Shown: piece by piece, positions 8,108-14,791 of the stretch
Position numbering within the stretch: the first letter of the stretch is position 1
Layout: every line of letters starts with the position of its first letter
Assembly: GCA_963975885.1 (NCBI GenBank)
Contig: CAXBIS010000034.1
Span: 1 to 22,378, forward strand
Origin: Pseudazoarcus sp963975885
Lineage (GTDB): Bacteria > Pseudomonadota > Gammaproteobacteria > Burkholderiales > Rhodocyclaceae
Length of the DNA stretch: 22,378 nucleotides
Direction: 5' to 3'
Position numbers and translations under genes: made by a program
The notes under the pieces: model-generated
Told to the model about the DNA's origin: nothing
Database searches by the model: none
Seen by the model: the letters and a program-made list of their open reading frames with translations, nothing else

Positions 8108-8141
8108 CGGGCGGGTCCAAGCATAACCAAGAACCCGCCCG
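8108..8141 (-). terminator. Inverted repeat between flavoenzyme gene and gntR
   Basis: CGGGCGGGT (8108-8116) pairs with ACCCGCCCG (8133-8141) around a 16-nt loop in the 81-bp gap between the oxidoreductase stop and gntR start. No U-run is seen, so an internal attenuator is more likely than a full terminator. A tandem 9-bp repeat TTCAGGCGA (8146-8154 and 8155-8163) covers the oxidoreductase stop codon and duplicates it. Confidence 0.5.
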
Positions 8142-8155
8142 CGCCTTCAGGCGAT

Positions 8156-9502
8156 TCAGGCGAACCGGTCGCCGAGGAACACACCCTGCCCGAGCAGCGT
8201 TTTCTGCAGCGCGCCCACGTCCAGATCCGGAATGCGCGACCCGGCTGCGGCGGCCTGTGCGGCAGCGACGCCGGCAGCCTGCCCCGACACCAGGCACGGC
8301 GCCATGTTGCGCGTCGCGCCGAAGGCCATGTGCGTGGCCGACAGGCAGCGTCCGGCCACGATCACGTTGTCCAGATCGCGCGGCACCAGCGAGCGGAACG
8401 GAATGTCGAAGGCACCGTCGTCGCCGATCGGGTAGAAGCTCGCCTGCCCGGTATCCGGATCATGGATATCGATCGGGAAACACACCTGGCCGATGGTGTC
8501 GTCGAACTTGCGCCCTTCCAGCGCATCGTCGTCGGTGATCTGGTAGAGCCCCTCGATCACGCGGGTCTGGCGCACCTGGGCAAAGCCTGCCGGCACCAGA
8601 TAGGCATTCTCGAAGCCCGGCACATGCTGCTTGAGGAAGCCACCGATGCGCTCGGCCTGGCGGGTGAGTTCGACCGCGGCACGCGAGAGCTGGATCGGAT
8701 CGGTGCCGTCGATGCCGAAAACGGCGGACGTGTTCACGTTCACCTGGTCGGGCCAGACGGTGTTGAAGAACACCATGTGGTCGTCGTTGGGGAAGATGCC
8801 CTGCTCGCGGATGACGTCGTTCCAGCGGCTGAAGGAGCCGCGGAAATACACCGGGATCGGCTCGGGGAAATCGGGGCGCGTCGCCATCGCCGGTTCGGAC
8901 ACGCCGATCGCATCGGCGATGCGGCGCGTATCGACGCTGTGAAAGTGCAGCAGCATCGACACCGGCTGCATCTTGCCGGTGGCCTTTTCCCCCTTCTGCA
9001 CCGCGCCGCCGGCGTAGCTCACCAGGTCGGCGTCACCACTGGCATCGAGATAGGCGCGTGCGCGGATCTTGCGGATGCCGCCCTTGACGGCGGCATGCAC
9101 CTCGGTGATCTCGCGCCCCTGCGTCTCCACGCCCACGACGTTGACGCCATAGAGGATCTGCACGCCCGCGTCGGCCAGCATCTCGGTCGACATGATGCGG
9201 AAGTACTCGCCATCGACCGGGGTGATCGAATGGCAGAACCCATCCGGGAAAGGGATATGCCCGACCGCGCCGCCGCGCTCGATCATGCGGTCGACCACTT
9301 CCTGCGCAATGCCGAACACGACCTGACGGCCGTTCTTGGTGATGTAGTTGTGCAGGCAAAGGCCGGTCGTCGCGTTGCCACCGACGAAGGGGCGCGCCTC
9401 GAGCAGGATGGTGCGGGCACCACTGCGCGCGGCCGCCGTCGCTGCCGCCACGCCCGTCACCCCGCCACCGACCACCAGCACATCGCATTCCAGATCGTTC
9501 AT
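8156..9502 (-). CDS. FAD-dependent oxidoreductase (FAD_oxidored family)
   Basis: A 448-aa flavoprotein. The N-terminal dinucleotide-binding fold is clear: DVLVVGGGVTGVAAATAAAR (residues 7-26) with the ribose-binding acidic residue in LLEARPFVGGNATTG. A second FAD contact, YLDASGDADLVSYAGG, is near residue 165. The C-terminal FAD motif DNVIVAGRCLSATHMAFGATRN lies near residue 385. Length and motif order fit the PF12831-type family, mostly uncharacterised dehydrogenases/oxidases of small hydroxy or amino acids. No signal peptide or membrane segment is present, so it is cytoplasmic. The start ATG 9502 has AGGAG 8 nt upstream. It is the first gene of the operon with gntR-dctPQM and may catalyse the first oxidation of the TRAP substrate. 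The exact reaction is unknown. Confidence 0.9.
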   Translation of the reverse strand: MNDLECDVLVVGGGVTGVAAATAAARSGARTILLEARPFVGGNATTGLCLHNYITKNGRQVVFGIAQEVVDRMIERGGAVGHIPFPDGFCHSITPVDGEYFRIMSTEMLADAGVQILYGVNVVGVETQGREITEVHAAVKGGIRKIRARAYLDASGDADLVSYAGGAVQKGEKATGKMQPVSMLLHFHSVDTRRIADAIGVSEPAMATRPDFPEPIPVYFRGSFSRWNDVIREQGIFPNDDHMVFFNTVWPDQVNVNTSAVFGIDGTDPIQLSRAAVELTRQAERIGGFLKQHVPGFENAYLVPAGFAQVRQTRVIEGLYQITDDDALEGRKFDDTIGQVCFPIDIHDPDTGQASFYPIGDDGAFDIPFRSLVPRDLDNVIVAGRCLSATHMAFGATRNMAPCLVSGQAAGVAAAQAAAAGSRIPDLDVGALQKTLLGQGVFLGDRFA

Positions 9503-9540
9503 CGATCACTCCTGTTGAATCCGTCGAAGATCAGGGAACG

Positions 9541-9598
9541 TCGATACACACGCATCCCTGTGTGCCTGTATACAAGTGTATCGATAGCGAATTGTCAA
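9541..9598 (-). promoter_or_regulatory. Predicted promoter and GntR-like operator of the flavoenzyme-gntR-dctPQM operon
   Basis: Reading leftwards, a perfect -35 TTGACA lies at 9593-9598. A -10 candidate at 9569-9575 (TTGTAT or TGTATA, 17-18 nt spacer) overlaps the perfect palindrome TGTATACA (9567-9574), a core typical of FCD-type GntR operators. A longer inverted repeat TCGATACAC/GTGTATCGA (9541-9549 and 9576-9584) brackets it. A repressor bound here would block RNA polymerase directly. Autoregulation by the operon's own GntR is the simplest reading. Confidence 0.6.
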
Positions 9599-9944
9599 CT
9601 GCTGTCTTACAAAATGAGGGTTGCGGTCACCGCCGTCAGGGTCTGGACGACGCGTTCAGGGTCGCGCGGGAAGTGTGCTTGGGTTCAGTGGCGCGGAAGA
9701 GTGCTTCTCGGGCCCAGCCGCCCGCTGGCGAACGGGCCGCCCGACGTCCGGAGTCTGCGGCGACTGTCGCTCACAAACCACGGCGGGCACGTCGGTTCGA
9801 GGATGCGGGAATTGATCCACGCATGACCTGCGGCACCACCCGCCCCGCCTCTACCCCCGGTCATCCGGCGCGCCGACCGCCTCGCCGAGAGACGAATGCG
9901 CTACCGCCGATGCGCAGGGCAATCGGCGGGCCTGCCGCGCGACG
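9599..9944. other. Intergenic stretch with no recognised gene
   Basis: About 345 bp between the promoter of the flavoenzyme operon and the terminator after amiS. Open frames cross it, but none has a ribosome-binding site, familiar motif or protein-like composition; they are rich in Arg, Pro, Gly and Ser as expected of random GC-rich frames. I see no repeat or RNA structure that I would call. Confidence 0.5.
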
Positions 9945-9994
9945 AAAAGGGCCTTCGGGAAGGTGTGCTAGCACGGCTCGTCGTCACGAAGGCC
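9945..9994 (-). terminator. Rho-independent terminator candidate after amiS
   Basis: On the minus strand GGCCTTCG pairs with CGAAGGCC (plus positions 9987-9994 with 9950-9957), followed closely by CTTTT (opposite 9945-9949). The loop contains a further self-complementary element, GTGCTAGCAC. It starts 7 nt beyond the amiS stop codon. Confidence 0.6.
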
Positions 9995-10001
9995 TTGACG
10001 C

Positions 10002-10514
10002 TCAAACCAGAATGCCATCGAGCATCAGGAAGCCCGGAACCCAGCCCGTGAGAATGCCGGTCACGACAGTCACTTGCCCGGTGAAGCGCACGATCGGCTT
10101 CTGCACGCCAAGCAGCAGAAAGAACAGGAACCAGAGAAAGGTCCATGCCGCCCAGCAGAATGCGAGCCACATTCCGAGAACGGAACCGGCCTCCACGAAG
10201 GCGCCGATCGTCACCGGAATGAGGGTGATCGCGACGAAGAGACTGAACCAGCCCAACCCGCGCCCGTCCGCGCCGTTGAATCGGTTCATTGCGACCCACA
10301 GGTAGGTGAAGGTAAACAGCAACGTGAGGGCGGCTGCGCGGATGGACTCCGGATCGTTCTCGAAGAAGGCAAGGTACAGGGCGACCAGAAGGGTCAGTCC
10401 GCCAACGAAGATGTTGATGACCGCGATCTCGCGATCGCCGATACGACCGAGCAGCCAAAGACCGTTCAGGAAAAGAACGGCACCGACATAAAGTAGAGCA
10501 AGTCCGAGCAGCAT
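10002..10514 (-). CDS. amiS: AmiS/UreI family amide/urea channel
   Basis: A 170-aa inner-membrane protein with six hydrophobic helices and a short periplasmic loop, the architecture of AmiS/UreI channels, which pass urea or short-chain amides by facilitated diffusion. Family blocks are LLYVGAVLFLNGLWLLGRI (residues 7-25), INIFVGGLTL (33-42), LLFTFTYLWVAMNRFNGADG (65-84) followed by RGLGWFSLFVAI (85-96), and PVTIGAF (100-106); D-x-RGLGW-SLFVA is a strong UreI/AmiS signature. The start ATG has GGAGGG 6 nt upstream. The neighbours fmdA/fmdB and the two acetamidase domains argue for an amide such as formamide or acetamide rather than urea. It has its own promoter sharing an unusual module with fmdA. 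It lies downstream of luxR on the same strand, separated by 152 bp. Confidence 0.92.
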   Translation of the reverse strand: MLLGLALLYVGAVLFLNGLWLLGRIGDREIAVINIFVGGLTLLVALYLAFFENDPESIRAAALTLLFTFTYLWVAMNRFNGADGRGLGWFSLFVAITLIPVTIGAFVEAGSVLGMWLAFCWAAWTFLWFLFFLLLGVQKPIVRFTGQVTVVTGILTGWVPGFLMLDGILV

Positions 10515-10555
10515 GATGATCCCTCCGTCGCCTGTTTATGGCTGAAGATGGGCTC

Positions 10556-10623
10556 ATCATATGCAGCGCCCCCCGACGACGAATCACCCTGTTCGAGGAA
10601 ATTCCCCTCACCCGTTCGGATGA
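10556..10623 (-). promoter_or_regulatory. amiS promoter with shared GGGTGA activator module
   Basis: Reading leftwards: palindrome TCATCC-gaac-GGGTGA (10608-10623), 18 nt including TCCTCGA, then GGGTGATTC (10581-10589), which overlaps a -35 position (ATTCGT, 10579-10584). A 17-nt spacer and -10 TATGAT (10556-10561) follow. The predicted transcript start is about 35 nt before the ATG. The poor -35 and the repeated GGGTGA element suggest an activator-dependent promoter. The same arrangement precedes fmdA (16043-16109). Confidence 0.65.
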
Positions 10624-10666
10624 GACGCGCCTCGCCAGACAGGGTGAAGCGATCAAGGCAGGAGAA

Positions 10667-11803
10667 TCAATCGATATCGACACAGATGCGCGAGTGCAGG
10701 TGCACAAGTTCCATCTGGCTATGCGTGTCGGTCTTCTGGAAAATCTGCTTGAGATGGCTGCGCACGGTATTTTCGGACACGTGCAGGATGCGCGCCGTGC
10801 TGGCGAGACTGTGGCCCGTGAATAGCAGGCTGCTCAGGCGCGCCTGGGCTGGCGTGAAATCGAACTGACGTGCGAAAGAACAGTGCTCGTGACGGCTGTG
10901 CTGATTACGCGCCGAGACGGCAACCAGGTCGCACGATTCGCCCCGCGCGGCTGTGAAGCTGCGACCGGCCGGATAGACCGAGACTACGGTCGGGTGAACA
11001 CCGCTCGGCGTGCTGATGCTCAGCACCTGAGGCGAACGGGACTCGCCCGCGCGGACGCGGGAGGCAACGCCGCGAACAGCTTCATGCAAGGCAAGTCGGT
11101 CGGCGCCGGAGATCGCACTCAGGCAATTGCGTGGCGCAATCAGTCCGGAGTCTTGTTCGAGCAGCAGTTCGGCCGCCCGGTTGCGAAAAAGAATCTGGCT
11201 GTCGGCATCGGTCAGGAAGGTCGCGACCGCCGTCTGTTCGATGACTTCCGTAAGGGCGAGCCCGAAATCGCGCGCTTCACGCTGTTTCCAGCCGTTCTCG
11301 AGAGCCAATGACAGATGGGCGAGAACGTCGCTGAGCCGGGCGCGGTCATCGTTCGAGAAATCGGGCTGATCCTCGCCACGATGGGCGGCGATGTAATAGA
11401 TGAGATCCCCGCGACGCGCGGCAACACCGCAAAGCCGATGAAGCAAACCATGGGGCTGCATCAATTTACGGTAGAAATCGGTGCGCTTGAGCTCCTGCAT
11501 GCCGAGCAGGTCGGTGCCGCGGAGCACGGTACCAGTGGAGTATTCCTCGCTCGACAGGAACCAGGGATTACGTGCTGCGTGTTCGGCGTAGGTGTGATTC
11601 AGATCCGGATCATCCGGCGCGTGGTGAAGGATTTCGCCGTGTCCGCTGAGAAAGTGATGACGGGCGATCGTCGTCCAGCGGCTGTCCAACCAGTCACGCA
11701 ACTGGCACAGGGTATCGCCCCATGCGCCATCGTCGTGAGTGGTCGCGTGGATGCTGTAGAGCAAGGCGCTGATGCGCGCCTGATCCCCCGAATGGGCGTG
11801 CAC
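10667..11803 (-). CDS. LuxR-family transcriptional regulator with GAF/PAS-like sensory region
   Basis: A 378-aa regulator. The C-terminal LuxR helix-turn-helix occupies about residues 314-372 (FTPAQARLSSLLFTGHSLAS, then ILHVSENTVRSHLKQIFQKT). The central segment about 180-295 looks PAS-like (TEVIEQTAVATFLTDADSQILFRNRAAELLL). The N-terminal 1-175 resembles the GAF-like part of other large LuxR regulators; its ligand is unknown. There is no receiver domain, so it is not a classical phosphorylation target. The start is GTG 11803 with AGGAGG 7 nt upstream; no in-frame ATG is better placed. It sits between amiS and the divergent permease-kinase gene, making it a candidate activator for the GGGTGA promoters of amiS and fmdA. 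That link is inferred from position only. Confidence 0.9.
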   Translation of the reverse strand: MHAHSGDQARISALLYSIHATTHDDGAWGDTLCQLRDWLDSRWTTIARHHFLSGHGEILHHAPDDPDLNHTYAEHAARNPWFLSSEEYSTGTVLRGTDLLGMQELKRTDFYRKLMQPHGLLHRLCGVAARRGDLIYYIAAHRGEDQPDFSNDDRARLSDVLAHLSLALENGWKQREARDFGLALTEVIEQTAVATFLTDADSQILFRNRAAELLLEQDSGLIAPRNCLSAISGADRLALHEAVRGVASRVRAGESRSPQVLSISTPSGVHPTVVSVYPAGRSFTAARGESCDLVAVSARNQHSRHEHCSFARQFDFTPAQARLSSLLFTGHSLASTARILHVSENTVRSHLKQIFQKTDTHSQMELVHLHSRICVDID

Positions 11804-11885
11804 GAGGCTCCCTCCTCCTGTCTTCCCTGCTTCCCGATGCGGGGACGGACTTCTGCGGCCCGGGTCCCGCTTTCATAGCCTCCTC

Positions 11886-11913
11886 ACTATAGAACGTTCT
11901 CGCGCGATGAAAA
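11886..11913 (-). promoter_or_regulatory. Predicted luxR promoter with internal palindrome
   Basis: On the minus strand -35 TTTTCA (11908-11913), a 16-nt spacer and -10 TATAGT (11886-11891) form a good sigma-70 promoter about 80 nt before the GTG start. The perfect palindrome AGAACGTTCT (11891-11900) lies between the two boxes and could be an operator. Confidence 0.5.
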
Positions 11914-11942
11914 GGTCTGCGTAAAGTGCATGGGCGCGCGAC

Positions 11943-11972
11943 TTGCACCGCCTGCGGCTTTGCGCGAATAAT
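11943..11972 (+). promoter_or_regulatory. Weak candidate promoter of the permease-kinase gene
   Basis: TTGCAC (11943-11948), an 18-nt spacer and AATAAT (11967-11972) lie about 60 nt upstream of the proposed start. The -10 is good and the -35 poor. No GGGTGA module is present here, so this gene does not share the amiS/fmdA arrangement. Confidence 0.35.
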
Positions 11973-12034
11973 CAACGCGCCCGTCCTGGCTGTCGTTTTC
12001 AGGGGCGGCGCGCCGCGCGCGGAGCGAGTTGCCT

Positions 12035-14791
12035 GTGAGACGCATCAAGCGGGAATATCAGTCCTGGGTCGCGAACGAGACACTGGAGGACTACGCGCTG
12101 CGCTATGCCGCGCGCTCCTACCGGCGTTGGCATCCGTTCGTGCTCGCCAATACCGCGATTGGCGGCATCTCCTTTCTTGCCCTCGAAGCCATCGGCGGCG
12201 CGCTCACGCTCAGCTACGGCTTCCAGAACGCCTTCCCCGCGATCGTCATCGTCAGCCTGCTGATCTTTCTGATCAGCCTGCCGATTGCCTACTACTGCGC
12301 CGAAGCCAACGTCGACATCGACCTGCTCACCCGCGGCGCCGGCTTCGGCTACATCGGCTCGACCGTGACCTCGCTGATCTACGCCTCGTTCACGTTCATC
12401 TTCTTCGCGCTCGAGGCGGCGATCATGGCGCAGGCACTCGAGCTGGTGACCGGCCTCAACATCACCATCGGCTACCTGATCTGCTCGTTGGTGATCATTC
12501 CGATGGTGTTTTTTGGCGTGACCCTGATCAACCGCTTCCAGATGCTGACGCAGTTGCTGTGGATCGTGTTGCTGATCACCCCATTCGTCTTCGTGCTTTA
12601 CAAGGATCCCGGCCTCATCGATGCGTGGACCTCCTACGTCGGGCCGCAGGCAGGCTTCAATCCGCTGTTCTTTGGCGCCGCGACGGGGGTGTTGCTGTCG
12701 CTGGTGGTCCAGATCGGCGAGCAGACCGACTATCTGCGCTTCCTGCCCGACCGGGAGCGTGGAAACCGGTTTGCCTGGTGGGCCGCGCTGATCGGGACCG
12801 GGCCCGGCTGGATCATTCTCGGGGGTCTCAAGATTCTCGCTGGCAGCCTGCTCGCGGTGCTGTGCCTGCGAGCCGGGTCGTCGCCGACTGAAGCGGTGTC
12901 ACCGATCCACATGTATATCGTGGCCTACGAGCATGTCTTCGACGAACGCGTGCTGGTCCTCGGTTTCGCACTGCTGTTCGTGCTCGTCTCGCAGGTCAAG
13001 ATCAACGTCACGAACGCGTACGCGGGCTCCCTCGCCTGGTCCAATGCCTTCGCGCGACTGGCGCAGTATCACCCCGGCCGGGTGGTGTGGCTGGTGTTCA
13101 ACGTGCTCATCGCCCTGTTGCTCACGCTGATGGGTATCCTGGCCACGCTGGAGGCCGTCCTGACGGTCTACTCCAACGTCGCGACGGCGTGGATCGGCGC
13201 CCTCGTTGCCGATCTCGTGGTGCTCAAGCCGATGGGCATCAGCCCCCGCTACGTCGAATTCAAGCGTGCCTATCTATACAACTTCAATCCTGTCGGCTGT
13301 GGGGCGATGCTGGTCGCGTCGGTTCTCTCGATCGTCGCCTACACGGGCGCATTCGGGCCGATCCTGGAAGCGTATTCGGCGTTTCTCGCCCTCGGGCTGG
13401 CCTTCATCAGCGCAATCGTGATCGCGCTGATCACGCGCGGTCGCTATTACCTGGCGCGAACCGACACGGCCTACCGGAGCAAGACGCCAGCGCGCGCCGA
13501 CGGCACGATTCCGACCGAGCGCTGCTCGGTATGCGAGCGGGACTACGAACCGCGCGACATGGCCTATTGCCCGTTCTATCGCGGCCCGATCTGCTCGCTG
13601 TGCTGCGGCCTCGAGGCGCATTGCCACGACTTCTGCAAGCAGCCAACGGTGCGTTCGGAACCGTCTCACGTCGCGCCAGGGTCGACACATTTTGCACCCC
13701 ATTTCGGTCGTCGGATCGGACGCTTCTTCGCACTGTTCGGGATCGTCGCGGCGGCGATGGCAGCGTTGTTCCTGCTCGCCTACCGCCTCCTTGATGCACA
13801 GGACCTCGCCTACGGCCAGGAACTGGCAGAGATCCTCGTGCGCATCTACCTGGCCACGTTGATCCTGATCGCGGTCGGAACGTGGTGGATCGTGCTCTCC
13901 CACGAGAGTCGGGAACTGGCCGAGGGCGAGTTGCTGCAGTCGCTGCATCAGCTTGAGCTGGCACGATCCGAACTCGTCGAGTCCGAAAAGATGGCCTCAC
14001 TCGGGGGGCTGGTTGCCGGTGTGGCGCACGAGATCAACACGCCGGTAGGGATTACGGTAAGTGCGGCATCCTACCTGCGCGAACGTTCCGAAGAATTGCG
14101 CGCCCGGTTCGATCAGGGAACGCTCGGCAAGGACGAATTGCGCGCATTCCTCGACGATGCGCTGGAATCTGCTCGCCTGCTTGCTTCCAATGCCGATCGC
14201 GCGGCGCGTCTGGTGAAGAGCTTCAAGCTGGTCGCGGTCGACCAGAGCAGCGACCAGCGGCGACGCTTCGATCTGGCCCACTACATGGAAGAGACGCTAC
14301 GCAATCTGCGACCGGCACTCCAGGACCGCGCGCTCGGGACGTATCTGGACTGTCCGGTCGGAATCGAGATGGACACCTATCCGGGACCGCTGGCCCAGGT
14401 ACTGACCAACCTCGTGATCAACGCAACACAAAGCGCCTTCGCCGAGGGCGAGGCGGGCACGATTACGCTGTCGGCCAGACGCGAGGGCGAGGACGAGGTG
14501 CTGATCTCCTGCGCCGACAACGGTCGAGGTGTCCCCGACGACATACGCGAGCGCATTTTCGAACCTTTCTTCACCACCCGCCGCGCCTCCGGAGGCAGCG
14601 GCCTGGGGCTTTATCTGGCCTACACCCTGGTCACGCAAAAACTCGAAGGTACGATCGGGGTGGAGAACGCCCCCGAAGGCGGCGCGGTATTCTGGCTGCG
14701 CCTGCCGCGCGCACATCCGGGTGGCTCCAGTCTCACCGACGCGATGCGTTTCAGAACGGACGGACAGTTCAATGAACCACGACAGGGATGA
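12035..14791 (+). CDS. NCS1-type permease fused to histidine kinase (transporter-like sensor kinase)
   Basis: A 918-aa hybrid. Residues about 25-470 are a polytopic membrane region like NCS1 nucleobase/hydantoin cation symporters (ANTAIGGISFLALEAIGGAL; RGAGFGYIGSTVTSLIYASF; IGEQTDYLRFLPD; SQVKINVTNAYAGSLAWSN). Residues 497-534 hold eight Cys (497, 500, 512, 520, 523, 524, 530, 534), a likely metal site. Two more helices lie at about 562-583 and 600-621. The kinase follows: coiled linker 628-652, H-box EKMASLGGLVAGVAHEINTP with H665, N-box VLTNLVINATQS (N796), G1 ADNGRGVP (827-834), F-box FEPFF (842-846), G2 GGSGLGL (853-859). Catalytic motifs are intact. The start is GTG 12035 (GGAG 10 nt upstream) or TTG 12029. 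It overlaps the response-regulator gene by 20 bp. I infer that the permease part senses or carries an amide/purine-related nitrogen compound. Confidence 0.9.
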   Translation: MRRIKREYQSWVANETLEDYALRYAARSYRRWHPFVLANTAIGGISFLALEAIGGALTLSYGFQNAFPAIVIVSLLIFLISLPIAYYCAEANVDIDLLTRGAGFGYIGSTVTSLIYASFTFIFFALEAAIMAQALELVTGLNITIGYLICSLVIIPMVFFGVTLINRFQMLTQLLWIVLLITPFVFVLYKDPGLIDAWTSYVGPQAGFNPLFFGAATGVLLSLVVQIGEQTDYLRFLPDRERGNRFAWWAALIGTGPGWIILGGLKILAGSLLAVLCLRAGSSPTEAVSPIHMYIVAYEHVFDERVLVLGFALLFVLVSQVKINVTNAYAGSLAWSNAFARLAQYHPGRVVWLVFNVLIALLLTLMGILATLEAVLTVYSNVATAWIGALVADLVVLKPMGISPRYVEFKRAYLYNFNPVGCGAMLVASVLSIVAYTGAFGPILEAYSAFLALGLAFISAIVIALITRGRYYLARTDTAYRSKTPARADGTIPTERCSVCERDYEPRDMAYCPFYRGPICSLCCGLEAHCHDFCKQPTVRSEPSHVAPGSTHFAPHFGRRIGRFFALFGIVAAAMAALFLLAYRLLDAQDLAYGQELAEILVRIYLATLILIAVGTWWIVLSHESRELAEGELLQSLHQLELARSELVESEKMASLGGLVAGVAHEINTPVGITVSAASYLRERSEELRARFDQGTLGKDELRAFLDDALESARLLASNADRAARLVKSFKLVAVDQSSDQRRRFDLAHYMEETLRNLRPALQDRALGTYLDCPVGIEMDTYPGPLAQVLTNLVINATQSAFAEGEAGTITLSARREGEDEVLISCADNGRGVPDDIRERIFEPFFTTRRASGGSGLGLYLAYTLVTQKLEGTIGVENAPEGGAVFWLRLPRAHPGGSSLTDAMRFRTDGQFNEPRQG

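Noticed and set aside
7367..9826. Very long plus-strand open frame (819 codons) and other long plus-strand frames over the left half
   Set aside because: They lie antisense to well-identified genes, are rich in His, Arg, Asp and Gln as expected of complementary frames in GC-rich DNA, and contain no recognisable domain.
9562..10305. Plus-strand frame of 247 codons across the gap and antisense to amiS
   Set aside because: No ribosome-binding site or motif; Arg/Pro/Ser/Thr-rich composition; its right half is the antisense of amiS.
11694..11876. Small minus-strand frame starting after AGGAGG in the luxR leader
   Set aside because: The spacing between AGGAGG and its ATG is only about 2 nt, it is out of frame with luxR and overlaps it, and its composition is random-like.
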